Below, piece after piece: positions 37,320 to 45,796 of a stretch of 64,000 nt of DNA (position 1 is the first letter of the stretch; each line of letters opens with the position of its first letter). Location of the stretch: NCBI RefSeq assembly GCF_009684715.1, contig NZ_CP016604.1, positions 62,001 to 126,000 on the forward strand, given 5' to 3'. The DNA is from Otariodibacter oris (GTDB taxonomy: Bacteria > Pseudomonadota > Gammaproteobacteria > Enterobacterales > Pasteurellaceae). The notes below the pieces were generated by a model that was not told where the DNA came from, made no database searches, and was given only the letters and a program-made list of their open reading frames with translations. Made by a program: the position numbers and the translations under genes.

Positions 37320-38369
37320 ATGGAAAATAAATTATCTGCCAAAGAATTTGCCATGAATGTGCTCAACGGTGTTGCAACCGGGACTGTTATTGTATTGATT
37401 CCCGGAGCATTACTCTCAGAGCTCGTTAAAGTTTTAATTCCAAGTATGCCTTTCTTGGCTCCTTTAGCTTGGGGACTATCTGTATCAAATGCAAGTATGG
37501 GACTTGTTTCTGGCTTCTTAGTAGGACTAAATTTTAAATTTAATCCTATTCAGGCAGCTGCGTTGGGTCTTGCTACATTATTTGCATCAGGTGCCATTGC
37601 GCTTAGAGATGGAGCCATAGTCATTGTTGGAGCTGGAGACATAGTCAATATGTTGATTGTTTCAGCATTTGGGGCAGGAATCATCTTATTAGTAGGAAAT
37701 AAATTAAGAGCTTATACTATCTTAGTTATTCCACCATTAATGATGTTGGTTGTTGGACTTCTTGGTAATTTATTACTCCCTTATGTTTCTAAGGTTACAC
37801 AGCTTGTAGGTGTAGGTGTTGCACATCTACTCGTTTTAGAGCCTCTCGTTATGTGTATCCTTCTTGCTATTATTTTCGGTATATTAATCGTATCACCGAT
37901 TACTTCTGTTGGAATTGCTTTAGCAATTTCCTTATCAGGCGTTGGGTCAGGTGCAGCTAATCTAGGTATTTGTGCAACAGGCTTTGCTTTTGCTATGCTT
38001 GGCTGGTCTGTGAACTCACGAGGAACCTCCATTGCTCATTTTATAGGGTCTCCTAAGATATCTATGCCGAATGTTGTTAAAAATCCTAAGGTATTGTTAC
38101 CAGTTATGTCAGCTAGTGCTTGCTCTGGAGTTTTAGCATACCTATTCAATATTCAAGGAACACCTATGAGTGCGGGATTTGGATTCAGTGGGTTAGTTGG
38201 TCCAATTAATCATCTAAATTTAGCCGATGGAGGCTGGTCTGCAACGAATCTACTTATTACTGTTTTAGCTTTTGCTGGCGGACCAATTATATTCTCATTA
38301 ATTTTTAAACATTTATTTATGAATGTTTTCAAAATAGTGACTCCTGAAGATTATCGTCTAAATATTTAA
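37320..38369 (+). CDS. PfoR / PTS-EIIC-like multi-span membrane protein
   Basis: A 349-residue protein made almost wholly of hydrophobic spans (about eight to ten), resembling the PfoR family (COG3641, PTS_EIIC_2), for example GVGSGAANLGICATGFAFAMLGW and SAGFGFSGLVGP. These proteins look like the membrane domain of a PTS permease without the phosphotransfer parts, and their substrates are unknown. It sits 11 bases after E3 and before ptb, so it may carry the 2-oxo acid in or the acid end product out; this is inference. The family is largely Gram-positive, in line with the rest of the operon. Confidence 0.8.
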   Translation: MENKLSAKEFAMNVLNGVATGTVIVLIPGALLSELVKVLIPSMPFLAPLAWGLSVSNASMGLVSGFLVGLNFKFNPIQAAALGLATLFASGAIALRDGAIVIVGAGDIVNMLIVSAFGAGIILLVGNKLRAYTILVIPPLMMLVVGLLGNLLLPYVSKVTQLVGVGVAHLLVLEPLVMCILLAIIFGILIVSPITSVGIALAISLSGVGSGAANLGICATGFAFAMLGWSVNSRGTSIAHFIGSPKISMPNVVKNPKVLLPVMSASACSGVLAYLFNIQGTPMSAGFGFSGLVGPINHLNLADGGWSATNLLITVLAFAGGPIIFSLIFKHLFMNVFKIVTPEDYRLNI

Positions 38370-38380
38370 ACACTTAAAGT

Positions 38381-38427
38381 ATATGCCTCCCTCAAAATAT
38401 CAGGCAAGAGGGAGGCATATTTTTTTA
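38381..38427 (+). terminator. Strong terminator between the membrane protein and ptb
   Basis: A perfect 13-bp stem (38381-38393 with 38408-38420) with a 14-base loop is followed by seven T. It splits the operon into a pdh-membrane-protein part and a ptb-buk part, allowing partial read-through or a second promoter. Confidence 0.88.
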
Positions 38428-38442
38428 TTAGGGAGGAATCTT

Positions 38443-39357
38443 ATGTCTTTATTAATCGATAAATTATTAGAAGCTAGACCAGAAATTAAAAATGTAGATA
38501 AACCAATGGCATTAGTCGTGGTTAAAGCAGCTGATGATGAAGTACTTTCTTGTGTAGAGAGAGCCATCTCAGAAAAAAGAATTTATGCATATCTGATTGA
38601 TGATGAAAATAAATTAAAAGAAAAACTGAGTAAATATAAAGTGGATGAAAATTCCTATGAAATCATCAATATTGCAGATGATCAAGAAGCTGCATTTAAA
38701 GGTATAGAGTTAGTTCGTCAAGGAAAAGGGGATGCTATCCTCAAAGGACACATTTCAACTGGGAAAGTATTGAAAGAAGTTGTTAATAAGGAAACAGGTA
38801 TTCGTAAAGCTGATACATTATCTCATGTTGCAGTATTATCAATGCCATCGCTTAATAAACTTATTTCAGTCACTGATGGAGGTTTGATCTTACAAGCTGA
38901 TAAAGACAATGCAAAAGTCATTATTGCTAATGCAACCCAAGTTATGTCAGCATTAAATATTTCTCCTGTCAAAGTTTCTCTTTTATCTGCTGCTGAGAAT
39001 GTTATTCCTAAATTACCTTCTTCAGTTATGGAAAGTGAATTAGTTGAAGAATATAAAAATCAAAATGAAATTGTCGTAGAAGGGCCCCTTTCAATTGATC
39101 TTTCGCTTTCAAAAGAAAGTGCAGAAGAAAAAGGATATGAAGGAAAGATCCAAGGTGATGCAAATGTCTTAGTCGCTCCTGATATTGTTACAGGTAATGT
39201 CCTATCAAAATCACTTATTTTATTTGGTGGTTCAGAGATGGCAGGGCTTATCATGGGAGCTCAAGTTCCAGTTATCATTACTTCAAGAAGTTCTAGTTTC
39301 GAAGAAAAATACGCATCACTTTTGCTCTCACAAATCATAATGTTAGATGCTAACTAA
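38443..39357 (+). CDS. ptb: Phosphate butyryltransferase-family enzyme
   Basis: A 304-residue phosphate acetyl/butyryltransferase. It should convert a short-chain acyl-CoA and phosphate to acyl-phosphate and CoA. It carries family segments such as GDAILKGHISTGKVLKEV and SVTDGGLILQADK, and its length fits Ptb rather than the longer Pta. I start at MSLLID (38443) with GGGAGGAA upstream; the open frame before it covers the terminator. With buk it can make ATP from acyl-CoA supplied by the dehydrogenase. Chain-length preference is not visible in the sequence. Confidence 0.9.
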   Translation: MSLLIDKLLEARPEIKNVDKPMALVVVKAADDEVLSCVERAISEKRIYAYLIDDENKLKEKLSKYKVDENSYEIINIADDQEAAFKGIELVRQGKGDAILKGHISTGKVLKEVVNKETGIRKADTLSHVAVLSMPSLNKLISVTDGGLILQADKDNAKVIIANATQVMSALNISPVKVSLLSAAENVIPKLPSSVMESELVEEYKNQNEIVVEGPLSIDLSLSKESAEEKGYEGKIQGDANVLVAPDIVTGNVLSKSLILFGGSEMAGLIMGAQVPVIITSRSSSFEEKYASLLLSQIIMLDAN

Positions 39358-39377
39358 TCACAGAATAGGAAATTGAC

Positions 39378-40445
39378 ATGAAAAATATAATTGCAATTAA
39401 TCCTGGTGCAACTTCTACAAAAATTGCATTTTATCAAGATAATAAATTAGTTTGGAAAGAAGATATTTTATATGAATCTGAAGCATTAGATAAATTTGAT
39501 AAAGTTTTTGATCAATTTGATATGCGTTTAAAAGATATTGAAGAATACCTTTCTAAACATGGTATTGATAAGATTGATGTTGTAGTAGGAAGAGGCGGAC
39601 TAATTGGTCCAGTAAAACCAGGTGCTATCTTAGTTACTGATGAATTAATCAATCACTTACAATTTAACCCTGTTGTGGAACATCCATCAAATATCGGTGC
39701 AAAATTAGCAAAATCTCTAATGGACAAATATGGAAATGGCGGTCCTGCTTATGTTTATGATCCAGTAACCGTTGATTCTATGCGCGATGTATCTCGTATA
39801 ACTGGAATTAAGGGGATTGAGCGTACATCGACAGGTCACCACCTTAATATGCGTGCAGTTGCGCGTAAAGTCGCTGAAGATTTAGGCAAGCCATATAATG
39901 AAATCAATTTAGTTATTGCTCATTTAGGTGGCGGTTCAACGGCTAGTGCCCATGAAAAAGGTGAAATCGTTGATTTTGTATCAGATGATGAAATCATGTT
40001 TTCAGCAGAAAGATCGGGTGGAATGCCTTTAAAATCAATTGTGAAAAAAATCAAAGAAATGGGCATAGATGATTTCAATCATCTCGCTCGTAAAAAAGCA
40101 GGACTTCAATCTCTATGTCAAACAGCTGATTTGAGAGTAGTAGAAAAACGAATCGAAGAAGGGAATAAAGAAGCTGCATTAGCATTTGATGCAATGGCAT
40201 TGGGTATCGCTAAGACATTAGCTGCACTAGCGACAAGTGTAAATGGTCCTATTGATATGGTTTGTATGACAGGTGGTATGGCTCATTCTAAAGCACTATG
40301 TGAAGCTGTTTCTAAACGTGTATCATTTATTGGTCCATTTAAAGCCTATCCAGGAGAGTTTGAGCTAGAAGCACTTGCTCTTGGTGGACTTCGTGTGGCA
40401 AACAAGGAAGAAAGCTACCAAGTTTTGGAGTTTCCAAACAAATAA
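39378..40445 (+). CDS. buk: Butyrate kinase-family enzyme
   Basis: A 355-residue acetate/butyrate kinase of the ASKHA fold, with INPGATSTKIAFYQ at the N-terminus, HLGGGSTASAHEKG in the middle and a C-terminal CMTGGMAHSK. It would turn acyl-phosphate plus ADP into the acid plus ATP. It follows ptb by 20 bases. Its stop codon is directly next to that of the convergent LysR gene, so no separate terminator fits between them. Branched-chain, propionyl or butyryl substrates are all possible. Confidence 0.92.
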   Translation: MKNIIAINPGATSTKIAFYQDNKLVWKEDILYESEALDKFDKVFDQFDMRLKDIEEYLSKHGIDKIDVVVGRGGLIGPVKPGAILVTDELINHLQFNPVVEHPSNIGAKLAKSLMDKYGNGGPAYVYDPVTVDSMRDVSRITGIKGIERTSTGHHLNMRAVARKVAEDLGKPYNEINLVIAHLGGGSTASAHEKGEIVDFVSDDEIMFSAERSGGMPLKSIVKKIKEMGIDDFNHLARKKAGLQSLCQTADLRVVEKRIEEGNKEAALAFDAMALGIAKTLAALATSVNGPIDMVCMTGGMAHSKALCEAVSKRVSFIGPFKAYPGEFELEALALGGLRVANKEESYQVLEFPNK

Positions 40446-41336
40446 TTATTGATGTTTAATGGCTTCAATGAATTGATTAATTATCAATGAATTGTGAGCC
40501 ATATTTTTACGATAAGCCAATCCTTGCTTGTATTGGCTTTGAACATCTTGAATAGGAATCCAAACGATATTGCTAATAGAACAACTAAATTCCTTGAGTT
40601 CTTGAGGAAGAATTGTTACCGCATTCAATTTATTCAGACTATGAAGAAGAATTTCAAAGTCATCATGAGTTAGAATAATTTGATTTGATATTCCCAATTC
40701 ACGGCAGCGTTTTTTCGTCAGTTCTCCTAAAGCAAAATTCTCGCTGAGACTAACGATATTAGAGTCTTTTATATCTTTAAAAGTTACACTGCTTTTGGAT
40801 GCAAGGGGATGATCTTTGGTAACAACTAAACAAGCAGAATAACTAGAATTATTGATTCCGATAGGATCAATAATGATGTCTTGCTCTACTTGAGGGAAAG
40901 ATAAAATACCTACATCAATTTTTTCTTGAATAAGAAGGTGTTGTAATTTCATTGAGCCTTCTTGGACAATTCGGACATCAATGGATGGGTTTTTACGGAT
41001 AAAACGAGAAATTTGGTCAATAAATTGAAGCATAGTAAGAAAAGTAACACCAATAGTAAGAGATTGTCTTTCTTGCTTGGATTTGTTTTGAATATCGGCT
41101 ACTAATTTATTAAACTCGTGAACTAATGGTTCTCCTCGCTCTAATAACATTTTCCCCATTTCGGTTAAGTGGAGTCGATGATTATGGTACACAAACAATT
41201 GAGTGTTAAGTTCATCTTCCATTTTGGAAATGGATTGTTTTAATGCAGGTTGAGAGACAAAAAGGCTTTTTGCTGCATGCGAGTAGTTTTGAGTTTTGGC
41301 AATCGCAATAAAATAAGAAAGTTGGCGAATATCCAT
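40446..41336 (-). CDS. LysR-family transcriptional regulator
   Basis: A 296-residue LysR protein: an N-terminal winged helix-turn-helix (MDIRQLSYFIAIAKTQNYSHAAKSLFVSQPALKQSI region) and a C-terminal effector-binding domain. It is transcribed away from the serine hydrolase gene, with 88 bases between, the usual layout for autoregulation plus control of the neighbour. It also ends against buk, so control of the dehydrogenase operon is possible. The effector is unknown. Confidence 0.9.
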   Translation of the reverse strand: MDIRQLSYFIAIAKTQNYSHAAKSLFVSQPALKQSISKMEDELNTQLFVYHNHRLHLTEMGKMLLERGEPLVHEFNKLVADIQNKSKQERQSLTIGVTFLTMLQFIDQISRFIRKNPSIDVRIVQEGSMKLQHLLIQEKIDVGILSFPQVEQDIIIDPIGINNSSYSACLVVTKDHPLASKSSVTFKDIKDSNIVSLSENFALGELTKKRCRELGISNQIILTHDDFEILLHSLNKLNAVTILPQELKEFSCSISNIVWIPIQDVQSQYKQGLAYRKNMAHNSLIINQFIEAIKHQ

Positions 41337-41424
41337 AAATTAAAGTACCTTTTTTATAAGCATATAAAGCTCATTCTAACAATCGGTCTTTACTATAGTG
41401 AAAGAATTATCAGAGGAACGTAAT

Positions 41425-42462
41425 ATGCAACAGACCAATTTAGCACGTATTTTTGATAATTTTGTACAAAAAAATAAATTACCAAAAGCGATGATACGTA
41501 TTCAAAAGCGTAATGATGATAATTTCATTCAGTTATCTACGAATGATATGACAGATCATACGCCATTTGTTTTGGCTAGCGTGACCAAGCTATGGATTAC
41601 GACACTTATTCTCCAACTTATTGATCAGAAAAAACTAGATTATCAGGGCATTGTAGCTAACTTCTTTCCAAAAGAAAAGTTAAGAGGGTTACACCATTAC
41701 TTAGGTAAAGATTACACACAATCAATTACGATTGAAGATCTACTTTTTCAGAGAAGTGGCTTGCCGAATATTTTTTATGAAGAACCAGTCTTGCTGAGAA
41801 ATCGGATAAAACATGAAGATTTTGCTTATGATTTCTCAGATTTAATAGACTGGGTTAAACAGACAGAATCTCACTTTGTACCAGGTAGCAAATCCTCTTA
41901 TTACGCCGATATTAACTTTGCTTTATTAGGTGCAATTATTGAAAAAATTACTCACCAATCCTTAGATGATTGTGTTGATAAATACATTTTTAGACCATTA
42001 GGACTTGATTACTCATTTTTACCGAGTAGCGAATTTGCTGCAATTCCACCGCTTTACACGGGAGAAGAATACTTAGATAGACCTAAAGTCATCTCTTGCG
42101 GGCAAGGTGCTGGCGGTGGAATATCAACAACAGCCGATCTCATGGTCTTTATCCAAGCTTTCCTTGAAGGTCGTCTATTTGAACAACACCACTGGGGAAA
42201 ATTAGCCGATTATCTCCCACTACAAGAAGACTATGCTCCAGTAGAGTATGGTGGCGGACATATGAAAATAAGTATGGGCGAAAGACTGTATTTTTATGGC
42301 CATTCTGGATTATCTGGCGCCTTCGCTTTCTATTGCCCGCAACTAGAAGTTTACTTAACTGGAACAACAGATAATGTCGGCCAACCTTCATTATGTTTTC
42401 AACTACTCTATCTCATTCTCATTGAGTTAGAAAAATTAGGGAATAAACTAAAAAATAGTTAG
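41425..42462 (+). CDS. Beta-lactamase-like serine hydrolase
   Basis: A 345-residue protein of the class C beta-lactamase / esterase superfamily. The SxxK motif is Ser52-Val-Thr-Lys55, the Tyr motif is Tyr160-Ala-Asp162 (YxN in class C enzymes), and His293-Ser-Gly295 takes the place of KTG. This pattern fits an esterase or peptidase-like enzyme better than a drug-resistance lactamase. No signal peptide is seen, so it is likely cytoplasmic. I start at ATG 41425, with AGAGGA upstream, rather than at GTG 41398. It is divergent from the LysR gene, which may control it. Confidence 0.85.
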   Translation: MQQTNLARIFDNFVQKNKLPKAMIRIQKRNDDNFIQLSTNDMTDHTPFVLASVTKLWITTLILQLIDQKKLDYQGIVANFFPKEKLRGLHHYLGKDYTQSITIEDLLFQRSGLPNIFYEEPVLLRNRIKHEDFAYDFSDLIDWVKQTESHFVPGSKSSYYADINFALLGAIIEKITHQSLDDCVDKYIFRPLGLDYSFLPSSEFAAIPPLYTGEEYLDRPKVISCGQGAGGGISTTADLMVFIQAFLEGRLFEQHHWGKLADYLPLQEDYAPVEYGGGHMKISMGERLYFYGHSGLSGAFAFYCPQLEVYLTGTTDNVGQPSLCFQLLYLILIELEKLGNKLKNS

Positions 42463-42500
42463 GGTAGAATAGTGTAAATACTTATTTATATAAGATTAAA

Positions 42501-42531
42501 GTGTAGGTAATGCATGTTTTATTACCTACAC
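42501..42531. terminator. Hairpin between the serine hydrolase and nemA
   Basis: A perfect 11-bp stem (42501-42511 with 42521-42531) with a 9-base loop lies between two convergent genes and can end both transcripts; the T-rich tails are weak. Confidence 0.6.
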
Positions 42532-42545
42532 AGATTAAAATATTA

Positions 42546-43646
42546 CTATAAATGGTGGTAAGGGTAATCCGTATAACCTTCTGCTCCACCGCCATAGAAT
42601 GATTCTGGGCGTTGTTCATTGAATGGTAAATCTTCTGCAATGCGTTCGGCAAGGTCAGGGGTTGCAATGTAATCACGACCAAAAGCAGCTGCATCTATGA
42701 AACCAGCTGTTACCATTTTTTCTGCTTTTTCTGCAGTATAGCCACCTGCGGCAATAATTGTATTAGTAAATGCCTTACGTAAGTTCGCTCTAAAATTATC
42801 ATTGTAAGGTTTACCACCAGCCCAATCAGGTTCAGAAACGTGTAGATACATTAAATCAAATTGATTAAGTTGTTCAACTAACCAAATTGCTTCTTCTTCG
42901 TCATAACCCACATCGATATCGTTAAAATTACCTAATGGTGAGATGCGAACGCCAACATGATCTTTATCCCAAGCATTGACACAAGCTTCAACGACTTCTA
43001 ATAATAAACGGGCACGATTTTCTCTGCTTCCACCATAGATATCTTCACGTTTATTTGTTTGAGTTGCTAAAAATTGATGTAATAAATAGCCGTGAGCCCC
43101 ATGAATCTCTACACCATCAAATCCTGCTTCTTTTGCATTTTTTGTTGCTTGAGCAAAATCTGCAATCACTTGTTTAATTTCTTCTAAAGTGGCTGCACGA
43201 GGTTTAGTGACCTGAGCGCGAATTGGGTGTCCATTTTCATCACGTAAAGAGGTTCTTGTGTCTATTTCAACCGCAGAGGCAGAAATTGGCGCTTGGTGGT
43301 CAGGTTGAACACTTTCATGAGAAACTAACCCTGTATGCCAAAGTTGTAGAACAATTTTGCCACCTTTATCATGAACAGCTTGAGTAATAGGCTTCCAGGC
43401 TTCAATTTGCTCTTGAGTGTGAATACCTGGCGCACCTGCATAGCCTTTTGCTTGAAAAGAAACTTGCGTAGCTTCGGCAATAATTAATCCTGCACTTGCT
43501 CTTTGGGAGTAATATTCTGCTGCTAATGGAGTTTGAATATCACCCGGTTCTGTCGCTCTTAAGCGAGTAAGAGGTGCCATTACAATTCTATTTTTAAGGG
43601 TTTGGTTCCCCATTTTTACTGAGTTAAACAATACTTCATGTTTCAT
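42546..43646 (-). CDS. nemA: Old-yellow-enzyme N-ethylmaleimide reductase
   Basis: A 366-residue FMN ene-reductase. It has the barrel start [23 protein letters not shown], the substrate-binding [17 protein letters not shown] (His and neighbouring residues), the [12 protein letters not shown] helix, and a C-terminal phosphate-binding [12 protein letters not shown]. It reduces electrophilic double bonds and nitro compounds with NADPH. I start at ATG 43646 with AAGGA upstream; an extension to 43682 adds only a polar stretch. It is the last of three minus-strand genes (yqhD, GST, nemA) that look like an aldehyde/electrophile defence operon. Confidence 0.92.
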   Translation of the reverse strand: MKHEVLFNSVKMGNQTLKNRIVMAPLTRLRATEPGDIQTPLAAEYYSQRASAGLIIAEATQVSFQAKGYAGAPGIHTQEQIEAWKPITQAVHDKGGKIVLQLWHTGLVSHESVQPDHQAPISASAVEIDTRTSLRDENGHPIRAQVTKPRAATLEEIKQVIADFAQATKNAKEAGFDGVEIHGAHGYLLHQFLATQTNKREDIYGGSRENRARLLLEVVEACVNAWDKDHVGVRISPLGNFNDIDVGYDEEEAIWLVEQLNQFDLMYLHVSEPDWAGGKPYNDNFRANLRKAFTNTIIAAGGYTAEKAEKMVTAGFIDAAAFGRDYIATPDLAERIAEDLPFNEQRPESFYGGGAEGYTDYPYHHL

Positions 43647-43699
43647 GTTAACGTCCTTTTTATCAATACTGTTAATTTCCAATTTTTATTGTTTGAAAA

Positions 43700-44320
43700 T
43701 TAGTTATTTTGTTCTTCAATTTTCATTGCACGTTGAAAACTGTCTAATTGAGCTAAGTTTTCAATATAATGTTTTATGTTAGGGTAATTTTCTAACTGAT
43801 TGTTTTTATTAAGTATAATAAAGTTAAATGCAAGCATAAAATCAGCACCACTTAGTTTATTTCCAACAATATAAGATTTATTTTCTAATGTTTTGTCTAA
43901 ATAACTCAGTAATTTACCTTTTTCACTTGAGGTATAATTTTTCAAGAATGGATTATCATCAACTCCAGCTACATGTGTAAATAATTCTAGCAGAAGTGGC
44001 ACCATTAATGAGCTTTCAGCAAAATGAATCCATTGCACGTACTCTGCATACTCTGGTGTATCTTTTTTAGGCATTAATCTTTCTGATGCAAATTTTTCAA
44101 TTAATAGCTCAGTAATTGCACCTGATTCAGCAATCACTTGTCCATCTAATTCAATAACGGGAGATTTACCTAATGGATGCACTTGTTTTAAGCTTTCTGG
44201 TGCTAAGTTATTATCTTTATTTCTTTTATAACTGACTAATTCATAAGGCTGATTAAGTTCTTCTAAAAGCCATAATATTCTTAGTGAGCGGGATTGATTG
44301 AGATGATGTAGTTTAATCAT
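43700..44320 (-). CDS. Glutathione S-transferase family protein
   Basis: A 206-residue GST with the thioredoxin-like N-domain (MIKLHHLNQSRSLRILWLLEE), the G-site segment GKSPVIELDG...AESGAI, and an all-helical C-domain. It should conjugate glutathione to electrophiles. It lies between yqhD and nemA, all on the minus strand, in line with joint detoxification. The substrate is unknown. Confidence 0.9.
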   Translation of the reverse strand: MIKLHHLNQSRSLRILWLLEELNQPYELVSYKRNKDNNLAPESLKQVHPLGKSPVIELDGQVIAESGAITELLIEKFASERLMPKKDTPEYAEYVQWIHFAESSLMVPLLLELFTHVAGVDDNPFLKNYTSSEKGKLLSYLDKTLENKSYIVGNKLSGADFMLAFNFIILNKNNQLENYPNIKHYIENLAQLDSFQRAMKIEEQNN

Positions 44321-44341
44321 ATGAACCTCTTTATATAAATA

Positions 44342-45544
44342 TTAGTTTAATGCTCTTTGCAAAATACGTTTCGATACTTCAAGATCATTTTGGGCATGTT
44401 CACCCAATTTAACCATACCATGAGCTTTTAATTGCTCAAGTATCGCTGGAATAGCTTCTTCATTTAAATTTACGTCTGATAATCTAACGGGTAATTCTAA
44501 TTCACGGAAGAAATCTTCGGTTTTTTGAATTGCTGATTCAATCAACGAATCATCATTCAATTGAGGATCAACTATTTGCCACACATTACGTGCATATTGC
44601 AGTAATTTTTCTTTTTTACTTTCTTTTAACTCACGGAGTAAAGATGGCAAAACAATACTTAATGTTCTTGCATGATCAATTTTATAGAGTGATGTTAACT
44701 CGTGACCAATCATATGCGTTGTCCAATCTTGAGGAACACCTTGGCCAATTAATCCATTTAATGCCATTGTTGCAGCCCACATAATATTTTTACGCACATC
44801 TAGATTATCAGGTTGTACTTTTACTGCACGCCCTTCTTCTATTAAGATTCTGAGTAAACTTTCAGAAAAAGCATCCTGTACTTTTGCATTGACAGGATAA
44901 GTGAGATATTGTTCCATCACATGAACAAAGGCATCAGCTACCCCATTCATTACTTGTTTTTCAGGTAATGTTAAGGTTTTTGTTGGATCTAAAATAGAAA
45001 ACTTCGGATAAACTAATGGGTTGATGAAGGGTAATTTTGCTTGGCGTTCACTATAATTAATGACTCCACCCGCATTCATTTCAGAACCTGTTGCTGGGAT
45101 TGTTAATACCGTACCTAATGTTACTGACACTTTAGTGATATTTTGACCAAAACTAGTTAATGTTTCCCATGCTTTATCACGAGATACGTTGCCGTCTTCA
45201 TCCAGTAATTCAGATACTAAAACGATAAATTTACTTCCATCAATTACTGACCCGCCACCGACAGCTAGGACAAAATCAATGTTTTCTTTATTTACAACAT
45301 CAGCTGCTTTTAATAATGTCGTAAATTCTGGATTGGGTTCAATTCCCCCAAATTCAAAGATTGTTCGACTTCCATTTGCATTTAGTGCTGTTTTAACTTC
45401 ATCTAAAGTGCCAGTTCGTTTAGCTGAACCGCCCCCATAAGTGATAAGTACTCGAGCCTCTTTTGGTACCAAGTTAGATAATTGCTGTATTTGTCCTTCT
45501 CCAAATACAATACGAACGGGGTTATAGTAATCAAAATTGTTCAT
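44342..45544 (-). CDS. yqhD: NADPH-dependent aldehyde reductase, YqhD family
   Basis: A 400-residue iron/zinc alcohol dehydrogenase, close to E. coli YqhD along its length (ARVLITYGGGSAKRTG, FGGIEPNPEF, AVGGGSVIDGSKF). Metal ligands are visible: Asp and His in ADAFVHVMEQ, and His residues in HELTSLYKIDH. GGGS with a following Gly marks the dinucleotide site. It reduces short-chain and reactive aldehydes such as methylglyoxal-type compounds. It is the first gene of the detoxification operon, and three dyads lie upstream. Confidence 0.92.
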   Translation of the reverse strand: MNNFDYYNPVRIVFGEGQIQQLSNLVPKEARVLITYGGGSAKRTGTLDEVKTALNANGSRTIFEFGGIEPNPEFTTLLKAADVVNKENIDFVLAVGGGSVIDGSKFIVLVSELLDEDGNVSRDKAWETLTSFGQNITKVSVTLGTVLTIPATGSEMNAGGVINYSERQAKLPFINPLVYPKFSILDPTKTLTLPEKQVMNGVADAFVHVMEQYLTYPVNAKVQDAFSESLLRILIEEGRAVKVQPDNLDVRKNIMWAATMALNGLIGQGVPQDWTTHMIGHELTSLYKIDHARTLSIVLPSLLRELKESKKEKLLQYARNVWQIVDPQLNDDSLIESAIQKTEDFFRELELPVRLSDVNLNEEAIPAILEQLKAHGMVKLGEHAQNDLEVSKRILQRALN

Positions 45545-45570
45545 TAAATTTTTCCTTTTTAGATTTATAA

Positions 45571-45629
45571 AATTGGAGTATTTCCAATTAATTCGTGACT
45601 AGAGTACACTAGATTAGACTGGTCGTCTA
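45571..45629. promoter_or_regulatory. Three adjacent dyads upstream of yqhD, candidate operators
   Basis: Dyad one: AATTGGA-N5-TCCAATT (45571-45589). Dyad two: CTAG-A-GTAC-A-CTAG (45599-45612), nearly palindromic. Dyad three: TAGAC-N5-GTCTA (45615-45629), a TetR/NemR-like operator shape. The first resembles MerR-family (NmlR/AdhR) sites. They lie 27-85 bases before the yqhD start, so they could control the operon through an electrophile-sensing repressor or activator encoded elsewhere. Confidence 0.5.
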
Positions 45630-45758
45630 TTAATTTATGAGAAGGATTAATTATGGTTAATACTTATGTGTTATATGGAAAATGTAGTGAGTAAGGGGTA
45701 GTAATAGATACGATAAGATATAATCAGCAATAATAAGCTGTAATCAAAGTATAACAAT

Positions 45759-45782
45759 GGGCATAAAATAAATTTTATGCCC
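45759..45782 (-). terminator. Terminator after trpS
   Basis: A perfect 10-bp stem (45759-45768 with 45773-45782) with a TAAA loop lies 14 bases past the trpS stop. The minus-strand tail is only moderately T-rich; the plus-strand side is better. Confidence 0.65.
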
Positions 45783-45796
45783 TTTAATTTTATAGT

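Noticed and set aside
41425-42462. Serine hydrolase as a beta-lactam resistance gene
   Set aside because: There is no signal peptide, the YxN motif is YAD and KTG is HSG, which fits esterase-like relatives rather than AmpC.
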